Positions 8,075 to 15,880 of a stretch of DNA of 15,880 bases are shown one piece after another; position 1 is the first letter of the stretch; each line of letters opens with the position of its first letter. The notes below the pieces were generated by a model that was not told the origin of the DNA, made no database searches, and saw nothing but the letters and a program-made list of their open reading frames with translations. The position numbers were made by a program, and so were the translations under genes. The stretch is taken from assembly GCA_028565715.1 (NCBI GenBank), contig JAOXYC010247567.1, positions 1 to 15,880 of the forward strand, written 5' to 3'. This DNA comes from Phoronis pallida. Lineage: Eukaryota; Phoronida; Phoronidae.

Positions 8075-8691
8075 ATACTGTACAATGGATACATGGATCT
8101 CTCCCATTTGAAAGAAAAATCTTCCATGCTTTTTTACACTACCCTGAATATGCATTACGGACTATTGAGAAATGGAATCACACATTTAGCATCATATTTA
8201 GATGTGATTTATAAGCTACATTCATTTTCAGGTGATGGAGTGATTTTGCATGATACCAATAGGTGGCAGAATAATCAGTTCAAAGAACTGTGGTATTTTA
8301 ACAATGTCAAACTTTTTCTGTTTCATTATTAACAAAAATTAATAAAAATTAAAAGAATTGTGAAGCAGCCCAGGAACAGTGAGTCACTATATTTGGGTTA
8401 ATTATATAAATTGGTAGACAGTTGTGTGTACTTTATTAAAACATCATTTTATTACGACATTAGGGTATCTGCTGTACAGCACATCACTAGTTAATTCAAT
8501 CACTTATAATCGTCACAGGAATTATCGTCTAGGGCATCTTTCAGTGTTTTTTTGATATACTTTGCAGACTTTATCCTTTTAGATAATTTATCTTTTTTTT
8601 CTCATTGGTTTTATTGCTAATTTTTCAGTAGCCATTTCATGAGTGATTTTGGCTTTGAGGGGATTTTCTCAATGAATATCTATGTCTGTTA

Positions 8692-8724
8692 ATGCCAATA
8701 AATGACATAATTAATTGGATTATA
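8692..8724. repeat. 33-bp direct repeat, copy 2
   Basis: ATGCCAATAAATGACATAAT then TAATTGGATTATA, the partner of 7522-7555. Similarity ends abruptly on both sides. This may be the end of a dispersed element present twice. Confidence 0.6.
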
Positions 8725-8861
8725 TGATATAAGATAATCTTATAGACATAGCTCTGTAAGCTTAAAACACATAACCAATTCTGAGTTTCAACACTTCAAT
8801 TGCATATTGATCTATAGTATACATTTTAAAAAAAGATAAAAATGAAAGCTGCTGGTACATT

Positions 8862-9165
8862 TATAATAATAATAATAATAATACCCAGTGCTTATATAGC
8901 GCTTTTTTATTCAAAGCGCTTTACAATTCCCAATATCATTACCCAGGCTGCGGATCTGTTCACTCAAGTACAATTTCAAGTCCCCGGGGAGCATACAGCA
9001 GGCGTGCGGTATTCTCGAAAGAAATCGCGACAACCTTTTGCTAAACACTCACAATGCCATCCTATCCTATTAGCCCAGTAGGAAACACTCAGTGCAATGC
9101 AACTCAGGGCGCGAACCCACAATCTTTTTGTTAAAAGGCCGGGACACTTACCACTTATCACATAA
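8862..9165 (-). mobile_element. tRNA-derived SINE-like element, minus strand
   Basis: On the minus strand the head carries an A-box like ATAAGTGGTAAGTG (9158-9145) and a B-box GGTTCGCGCCC (9117-9107), spaced as in tRNA genes. The body follows, including GTCCCGGCC and a segment with CCCCGGGGA. The 3' end is conserved-looking, AAAGCGCT (8920-8913) pairing with AGCGCTTT (8905-8898) as a hairpin, then a TATTATTATT tail (8883-8862). This layout (tRNA head, body, simple-repeat tail) is that of a SINE. From memory, sequences with TATATAGCGCTTTT next to AAAGCGCTTTACAA are dispersed in many marine animals. No clear target duplication was found. The open frames at 8842-9081 (plus) and 8976-9218 (minus) are incidental. 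Confidence 0.7.
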
Positions 9166-9406
9166 ACGTATACACATGCTCCCTCAGTATTCATCCTGGG
9201 TGATGAAAATGGATACATAGGGCAGGGGATTACAACTTGTTTTCAATACAACTTGTCCCTGTGTCTTATTGACATCTTGTGCCTACTGAAATGAGTTGCA
9301 CTGAAACAAGCTTCATGTGGTTTTGTTCTGGACTCGACTCGTCTCTGGTGATGAGTTGGAACGGATTTTCCTGCTCGTGGAAACCCTTCATAGAAATATC
9401 GTGCAT

Positions 9407-9610
9407 ACCTGTTGACCTGACCAACATCGGAACCCTCTGTCTAATTACTGGGTTAATGGCTGTCCAAACATGTCCACGCAATTCCCTGGTCTTTAGGGAC
9501 CTCTATGATAACCACTCAGTTTAAGGTAAACTCAATTTAAAACCCATTACGGACTGTAGCTCTACACAAATAATGGCATCATACCCATTGACTGTATGTT
9601 TTTGTGAAAT
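9407..9610. repeat. Diverged duplicated segment, copy 1
   Basis: It begins ACCTGTTGACCTGACCAACA and includes GGGTTAATGG, AATTCCCTGGTC and AGGGACCTCTATGA, ending near CCCATTGACTGTATGTTTTT. The same landmarks occur in the same order at 9804-9976. The open frames on both strands here (9266-9524) are not recognisable proteins. Confidence 0.6.
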
Positions 9611-9803
9611 AGTCTGTAACATTGAACAAATGATTGATTTCCTTATTAAAACAAAACAACCAAAAGGTTGATGTATACAGTCAAATACAAATAAGATAAT
9701 CACAGAATAAATATAATAAAATATGTATAAATGAATGTATAAATAAATGAATTTTTAATAGATGAATTAATGTATAGGTGAACAACTATAAAATATTAAA
9801 AAC

Positions 9804-9976
9804 ACCTGTTGACATGATCAATATTGGATGGCTCTATCTTATAATTCGGGTAATAGCCAAATAAACACTAAAAAATTCAGTGGTCGGAAGGGACCCCCAT
9901 GAACATTTACATAAGAATGTGTAGGCCTACATAAATAAGAACATTGTACTCATTGACTGTACCTTTTTTAAGAAAA
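9804..9976. repeat. Diverged duplicated segment, copy 2
   Basis: ACCTGTTGACATGATCAATA, GGGTAATAGCC, AATTCAGTGGTC, AGGGACCCCCATGAA and CTCATTGACTGTACCTTTTT follow the order of copy 1, about 397 bp downstream of it. It contains a 12-bp palindrome TGTAGGCCTACA at 9920-9931. This may be a local tandem duplication or two insertions of one repeat family; an AT-rich TAAA-type stretch (about 9700-9780) lies between them. Confidence 0.6.
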
Positions 9977-10147
9977 ATGGTACAAAAGTTAACAGTCAAT
10001 TCACATGATTTTTAAAAGATGATATTTCAGTTGTTACTATACTCTGACCACCATCACTGAGTACACAAATTCAAAAGAGAAACTGGTGATAGAAGTTGGT
10101 TACAGAAATATCATGTTCAATGTACTCTTATTTGAGGATTGATTATC

Positions 10148-10434
10148 AACTTTTTATGTTAAAAATATATGAAGTGCCGGTACTGACTTGTATGTATAAA
10201 TAAATAAATAGAAGACGGTTAAAAGTCAGTATATATTTTGTTTACATTGCAGTGTTATATAACCACCTGTATGTGAGCTCATTTCCTTGTAACCTTGTCA
10301 TTTGCCTTTTAATCTACCACTGAGGAAGGGGCTAACGCCCCGAACGTCTGGTTTTACATTTTTAATATATACTGACTTTTTAACCGGCTTCTATTTATTG
10401 ATTTATTTAAAAATATACAAACTTTTTATGTTAA
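10148..10434. mobile_element. Non-autonomous insertion with 15-bp target duplication, inverted repeats and GC hairpin
   Basis: The 15-bp sequence AACTTTTTATGTTAA occurs exactly at 10148-10162 and 10420-10434, bracketing 257 bp. Within it, 10197-10234 (TAAATAAATAAATAGAAGAC then GGTTAAAAGTCAGTATATA) is inverted at 10366-10409 with one substitution and small gaps. Between the arms is a GC-rich hairpin, GGGGC (10328-10332), TAAC loop, GCCCC (10337-10341), set between CTGAGGA and GAACGTC. There is no coding capacity. A 15-bp duplication is longer than most DNA-transposon duplications and suggests target-primed retrotransposition, while the inverted arms look MITE-like. The class is undecided. Confidence 0.72.
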
Positions 10435-10550
10435 TTTCGGCTTAATCAAACATAATCAATAGTCTTAAACAATTTTCCGTCGTCTCCACCAAAAGTAGTG
10501 CGTTTTGAAATATATATTTCCATCTTGAAAATATTTTAAACAAAATACAA

Positions 10551-10611
10551 TGAAATCTAATCCCATTTTTCCCAATAATCAAGCACTTAGACCACTGGAC
10601 CACAGAGGCTT
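10551..10611 (-). repeat. Truncated tRNA-like head
   Basis: The minus strand from 10611 reads AGCCTCTGTGGTCCAGTGGT then CTAAGTGCTTG, a good match to a tRNA 5' half with D-arm and A-box. The B-box position downstream (ATGGGATTAGATTTC) is degenerate. This is probably a decayed SINE head or tRNA pseudogene. Confidence 0.45.
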
Positions 10612-12352
10612 GTTTCATGGACCAGTTTTGGAGGATCTCTTCTTGTATTGGTGTTCAACCTGTTAGCTTGTTGTCATTGTATATCATCAGTTATTGGCAA
10701 TGAATGTCAGAGAACACCATCATTTTGCCATTTCTGCATTATTTACCAAGGTTAATGGTCCTGTTGATATTTAATCTTCACCATAAAGTGTGCAGTTTTT
10801 CACACATTTCAACTACTGAATGATTCATGCAGTTCTTGTGTACCCTTGGGAGGTCTTATGACATTTGCATCCCGCATGGATATCAATTATTATGAAGAAA
10901 AAATCAGTGCACTCAAAAATAGGTTCAATTATACATTTTTATTAAGGACAAAATGGTAATTTATTAAGAAAAAAATCACATTGATTTTCTAGTTGACAAT
11001 AAGTATTGCGTGACTGAAAGTTTTACCTCCTCAACCAATCTGGTTTGTTCTCTGGCATCATGTATTAAACAGATAAGAGTATTTATAAGTTGACTTATTG
11101 AAACTAAAAATGTTGGCGGGATCAAGGAGAGAAAGAATGCTAGGCTGACCAGTGGAGGCAATTTAATTACAAAAAAAAATCATTTGGTGTGGAATTAAAA
11201 CTCAAAACCAAGTATGGTCAATGTTTTCTAAGATGAGAACTAAGAATGAATTGAAACAGCCAATTCATTTACTGTCATTTTGATAGTTTTTAAACATAAG
11301 CCCGGATATTGGGTAGTAGCAAGAATATATCACTATCTGCTACATTTCTGGTAGTAGGGTTAACTTATTAAAATTGGTAATTGTGTTTTATGGTCAGTTT
11401 CGCACCAAATATTGTGTGTTTCATGGTGAGTTAGTTAGTTTATAATCTAGTTTCACTGAACCTGCACTCACCCCGTTGATCTGGTGGTCTGTCACTGGGT
11501 TGAGTAACATTGACCATGGGGTTGTAAATCTGAAAAAACCATCCATTTGCATTACAACATTTGCAATTATTTTCTTCCTGTTGAAAAAGTTAGCATTTAG
11601 GGTGCAAGATTGATTGTTCTTCATTTTAAAATTGTATTGAGTATATTACTTGACAAATATGTCTGAATTGATGGTCATTACTTGTTTCCTTGTTGAATAA
11701 AAAGGTTGTGAATGCTATGTTAAATCCTGAAAATGAAAAATCATCTGACCATGAAAAAGGCTTTGACTGTTAGATTTTGAACTTAGTTTTGTACTTACTT
11801 ACTTAAATTACAAATATCGTACAATGGCACTTAACATCATAATTACTCACGAGGAACAGAGTTCTAACCACTAACAAATCAGTCCATAATATGATTTATA
11901 AGCAATCTTATTAATTCATCAATTCAGAACTTCATTGACTCACTTTTTTGAAAACAAATTTCAAGCAGATAATTCAATCATCTTGGTTCATGACTACGTG
12001 CACTTATGGTGGGAGTAGATTAATATGATTGCACCTTAGTACTAAGTCATTAAACGTGAGTGTTGCAAAAAGGGCTACAATACTTTTAATTTGTAAATGT
12101 GTTGAAATAAAGACTTAATTATTTTTTCGCTATAGTATTTTTTCTGCTGGGTTGAACAGTTGTATTAAAAAGGCTGATGAATTTGTACCATTGATAACCG
12201 CAGTTTGCGTCATCAAATGCAGTGGGCATACAGGACATTTATTGAACAAAGCCAGTAATTAAAGAATTATTCATAATTGTGTTTAGTTAAATTAATCGGT
12301 TTTGATATCCTAAGGGCTGTGTCTGAAAGTGCCATTCACTCTCTTTTGCCAG

Positions 12353-12400
12353 GGCCAACTTATGGAACCTTTTTTAAAAAAAAGATTCCATAAGTTGGCC
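12353..12400. repeat. 48-bp near-perfect palindrome
   Basis: GGCCAACTTATGGAA (12353-12367) is the exact reverse complement of TTCCATAAGTTGGCC (12386-12400). The intervening 18 bases continue pairing after one C/A mismatch (C-G, then six T-A pairs), leaving only a two-base loop. A transcript could form a stem of over 20 pairs. It lies inside a 119-codon open frame (12329-12688) that I do not recognise and do not call as a gene. Confidence 0.85.
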
Positions 12401-15342
12401 ATCAATTATATACCTTCTGATGTGCTGACAGTTCGTAAGAAACCTTCCAATACTTCAATTTGCCAGAAACCTGGATTATTTAAACAGTACACTGTTGGGG
12501 GTTCCTCAGTCTATACATTTCTCAGAGGTGATTGTCCTTGTCTGGTCTTCATTTCAAAATTTGTGATAAATTATATCTTCAGATGTAATGGCAGCTATGC
12601 TCCAAGAAACATTACCGTAACAACACTCTTTTTTTTGCAGAAACCAGATATAAACTGTACATTTTCATCCCACATTCCCCATCGGTGATTGACCTGGTCT
12701 GAGAAACTTATCTAAACCAAAGAAGAAATATGGTGTAAAAAATTATTCTTTATGGCCCAAGATGTCACAATGATAAGGTCATTTTAATTAAATTGCTATG
12801 GTAATTGATTTCATTGTAAATGTTAACCAATTGAGTATACCAGTGGGATTGAAATATTGATCGTCCAATTTACTCTAGATTGTTTAATTATTGTTTCAAA
12901 TAAGTGCAATCATTTTTTAATTGTGAACCATGCTCTCTTTGTTAATTAATTATTCATAATATCTCTGAAATATGATGGGCTGAAATGGGACTTCTAAGTT
13001 TTGAATTCAAAATCCATTTTTAAGCATTAAAGTTATTAAAATAACATTAATTCTGCTATTTCATTGCTATTTAATGCTTTATCCAGACAAATAGCTTTTA
13101 TTTTGAAATCCAATAAGTCATGTCAGGATCCATAGATTCATCAAAGATTTTAAATTTCTTACAAGATTTTAAATTCTGCAAAACAATGCATTTTCTACTC
13201 AGTGGCATGAATCTAATAGTACAGCCCGTGGCATGTACACCTTGGAATCTTTCCGTATTATTTGTTGATACAGGTGGTCGGGTGAAGTGTAAAAACTGGA
13301 AGAAAAACATAAACTGTAACTAGTTGATTCCTGTAAATGGTGGCATCCATGTGTTTTCTATTTATGATCTGTAACAAATTTTGAAATGTTTACACGCAAT
13401 TATCTGCTCCAATTATGGAATATATTTCATGGTGAAATTGTATTTTTTGAAACTCTCACTGCACATATTTTTAAAAGACTCATTGTTTTCTTGCCTACAG
13501 TAAAACCCTATACATAAATTCAGAACACATGATCAGCTTGATGTCGACACCATTTTTTAAATCAGATTTTTTAAAAATGTAGTCCTGAAAATAATGTCTA
13601 ACCTGACAAGATTTGAACATTATCTGAGGGTTTTTTGTCATACTGCAACTTTGAATATTTTGCAGATGGTCTTATGGCGTTACTGTTTTTGAAAACACAA
13701 TTTTCAGATATATTTGAAATTTTGAATGCCACTTCAGTTAACTAAAATTTAGTTCCCTCTCCAGAGCATTATGTAGCTTTTCACGTAGTGCTACAATAGT
13801 TTAGCAATTGAAGTATTTATGGAAACATTGATGGAAATCAATATGGATAACCAGTGACAAGTTTATCTCATCATTTTTTCATACATTATTCATATCAGGA
13901 AGGAATTTCACCCAGATTTTCTGTCATCGATTGTTCATACATGTGCCTTATACAATTCTGAATGTTTTTTGCCAAGATGCTGAAAAAATAATGGAGTTGG
14001 ACAATAATGGAATTCAGGTCTGAATCTTTGCGCTATTTTGCACAGATCTGTAATAAAAAATTTGTTATCAACCCAAAATTAAAATTTTTCCAATACTTAG
14101 ATATTGTGTATATTTCCTTACAAGAGGGTTTTAGTGATATGGGGTAACTTGCAGGTCGGTAAAGTTGGTAATGTTCGCCTATATATTCCTGATGTGTTTA
14201 TCTTTAATTAATTAATTTTTTCAATTCAAATCCAAATTTGCTCATGACCATCAATCAGCTGTATCCAGGAGGCATGTCTACTGCGAGGACAATGATCCGT
14301 CCTGTCGTGTCTGATGGTGGGTGGGTAATATTACATAAATTAGGTTAAAACAAAAACAAAATAAAAAACTCCCACCAGACAACCTTTGTTAATTAGATTA
14401 AAATAATAATCAATTATTTGATTTGTCTGCCCTCTTTTCTCTGAAATGAAACCTTTGCCCCAGGCTTTAGGAAGCACTTTCAGGCATCTCATTCATTTTG
14501 CATGGTAGTGGGTGATTTTTTTAGGTTACAAATAACAAAACAACCTAACAAAACATCTTTGTGTGAATTATATTCAGGCTCACATATTCTCACCTTTTCC
14601 TCGCACAACATGGGCTTCAATTGTGGTTTGGGAGTCCTTCATTGTGCTCAAATCAATAAGTCAGACAGCTCAGGGAATTCAACCCACTCTTTCTTAAGTG
14701 AAATGGAACCAACGATCTATTTGCAACTGGGGTATTGGTCACAGATGACACGTAACCGTCCATCGCTCGTTCTGCACGGCAAACACTTTGTATCCCCACT
14801 GAATAGTCACCAATGAGTTATGGTGTTTCAAAAAGCATTGCAAAATGTGCAATTTCTTTTGCATGGCATGGAACTTGGGTCAAACAATCTTTTTGGGAAT
14901 TTTATCAATAATTGTGCCATCATGCCTAAAAGAATATTGAAAATAATATTAAAAAGTTTAGTATCAGCGCAGTGATAAAAATCTCCATTGTTCAATGTTT
15001 TGATTTATAGAGAGGCAAATGAGTTTGACATCCAGCTGACCAGCTCTCTCCAATCCAGGAAGTTTTACGTCCACTCCTAATATTACTTCCTCTTCGCTGA
15101 TTGATGTACATATCAACTGACATCTCATTTTTTTCACTTACTCGCTGTAATTTGAAGTAATTACGTAAACTTATACAATCAGCGTGATACATATTACCCA
15201 AGAGAAGCTTGAATGTCTAGCATTTCTTAGAAACTAAGTATCTCTTTTTGTCATGGGCTTTGAGTGATTTGTAAATAATTCTGTTTTTTTAGATTCATGG
15301 AAATGGTAATCTATTTTGTTTCATGTATCTCTCACTACCAGT

Positions 15343-15417
15343 GAGGATAGTTTGCACAGTGGTGAAAGTGTAAGCTTCTTATACGAAAGGTTGCAGGTTC
15401 AAATCCTGGATGCAAAA
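15343..15417 (+). repeat. tRNA-derived SINE head, plus strand
   Basis: TTGCACAGTGG (15352-15362, A-box like) is followed 33 bases later by GGTTCAAATCC (15396-15406, perfect B-box). Between them GTGTAAG-CTT-CTTATAC forms a seven-pair stem with one wobble, though its three-base loop is not a normal anticodon loop. The T stem pairs four of five. The acceptor stem is not evident. It is most likely the head of a SINE whose body runs downstream past 15420. Confidence 0.6.
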
Positions 15418-15880
15418 GTTTGGTTAAAGGGCAGTGGGGAGTCCAGTCAGGGGTAAAGAGGGGGTCGTGATTCACAAATCACAGGCTATTTTATAACTGT
15501 TCCCAATCACAGAAGTTTCTCTTCAATCACAAAAATAACATTTGTTTAATGGCAAATTCACAAATGTCACAGCTCATGAATAAATTAAAGAACTGCGCAA
15601 AATCCATTTTCATGATCACGACAACAGCTCTTTAGTTATTTATTATTTACCGAGTCTTTTACTGTACATACTCAGTGTCATCCAATCTGTGGGGGTGGTG
15701 TTTACCTCGTTCTTCTAATTAGCTTCTTTAATATTAACCCAGTATGTCTTCAACAATAGCAGAGAGCATTGATTTATAATGGTCAGCTATCTGACACTTC
15801 CCTGCTTGTGCTGGAATGGCTTTTTTATGTTAACATGAAAATTACATGACAACCCCAAGAGCTTGCCATGATGTTAATGA

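Larger units (their letters stand above)
7751..15880 (+). other. Large apparent intron of the SAC2 gene (at least 8.1 kb)
   Basis: It starts with a strong donor (GTAGGT) after the RPPPRLDK exon. I looked for the expected continuing peptides (A-F-x-x-H-F-x-E-Q, S-F-D-F-H-E-x-C-R-G, C-M-D-C-L-D-R-T) and found none. The mapped repeats are listed separately. The stretches 8075-8861, 10612-12352, 12401-15342 and 15418-15880 contain nothing I can identify. It is many times longer than the preceding introns (311-1163 bp), apparently by accumulating repeats. Confidence 0.65.

Noticed and set aside
10320-10348. Active hammerhead ribozyme.
   Set aside because: The core has an extra base before stem II and GAAC where GAAA is expected, and no clear cleavage site was found. 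Kept only as a hypothesis for the family ancestor.
10976-11161. Minus-strand open frame of 61 codons with a hydrophobic start and a charged HDAREQTRLVEEV end next to a GTAAAA possible donor.
   Set aside because: No family recognised, the donor is weak, and no neighbouring exon fits. Kept out of the annotation.
12329-12688. 119-codon plus-strand open frame, the longest in the window.
   Set aside because: No recognisable domain. It contains the 48-bp palindrome and T-rich intronic sequence, and there is no exon-like similarity to SAC2. Likely chance.
14446-14816. Open frame of about 120 codons beginning near a CCCCAG acceptor and reading GFRKHFQ, with a phase that would fit the end of the exon at 7750 and a resemblance to the A-F-x-x-H-F-x-E-Q block expected next in SAC2.
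   Set aside because: Similarity stops after seven residues, the acidic stretch before the block is absent, and the rest of the frame has no SAC-domain content. There is no convincing donor right after the match. Probably coincidence; RNA evidence would settle it.
14992-15201. Minus-strand open frame of 69 codons.
   Set aside because: No recognisable motif, and the length is expected by chance.
15343-15417. Functional tRNA gene.
   Set aside because: A and B boxes are good, but there is no acceptor stem and the middle stem leaves only a three-base loop. A SINE head explains it better.

Overview
This is a eukaryotic (animal) genomic window, AT-rich and intron-dominated. The only gene I can support is part of a plus-strand, multi-exon gene for a SAC-domain phosphoinositide phosphatase of the SAC2 / INPP5F type. 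Seven consecutive coding exons lie between 3138 and 7750 (861 coding bases, 287 codons). Every junction is GT-AG and the reading phase is kept throughout. They cover the region before the SAC domain and the N-terminal half of that domain. The first exon(s) with the start codon, and the exons for the catalytic Cys-x5-Arg loop and the C-terminal half, were not found and are probably outside the window. The repeat content (tRNA-derived elements ending in a simple repeat, 'ATAAGCGCCCC' clusters, foldback elements) suggests a marine invertebrate, but I cannot name the phylum.

Layout. 1-3137 is upstream intron or 5' sequence: mostly featureless, with a TCA-rich tract (about 955-1090), a five-copy, roughly 83-bp minisatellite (1091-1502) and a diverged long inverted repeat (2659-2983). 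3138-7750 holds the seven exons, separated by introns of 635, 462, 311, 668, 513 and 1163 bp. Most of these introns carry a recognisable repeat relic: tRNA-like heads at 3330-3395 and 4255-4326, an imperfect hairpin at 4639-4772, a GCGCCCC-type repeat filling much of 5190-5640, and a MITE-like element with perfect 23-bp terminal inverted repeats at 7149-7329.

7751-15880 is at least 8.1 kb of apparent intron with no next exon that I can recognise. It contains a foldback element with internal direct repeats (7843-8074), a minus-strand tRNA-derived SINE-like element (8862-9165), a diverged duplicated pair (9407-9610 and 9804-9976), a 257-bp insertion bounded by a 15-bp direct repeat that carries inverted repeats and a GC-rich hairpin (10148-10434), a truncated tRNA-like head (10551-10611), a 48-bp near-perfect palindrome (12353-12400) and a plus-strand tRNA-like SINE head (15343-15417).

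There is no operon, CRISPR array, bacterial gene or virus gene here. The most interesting material is the set of short non-autonomous elements, especially the one at 10148-10434. The remaining open frames are short, uninterpretable and best treated as chance.
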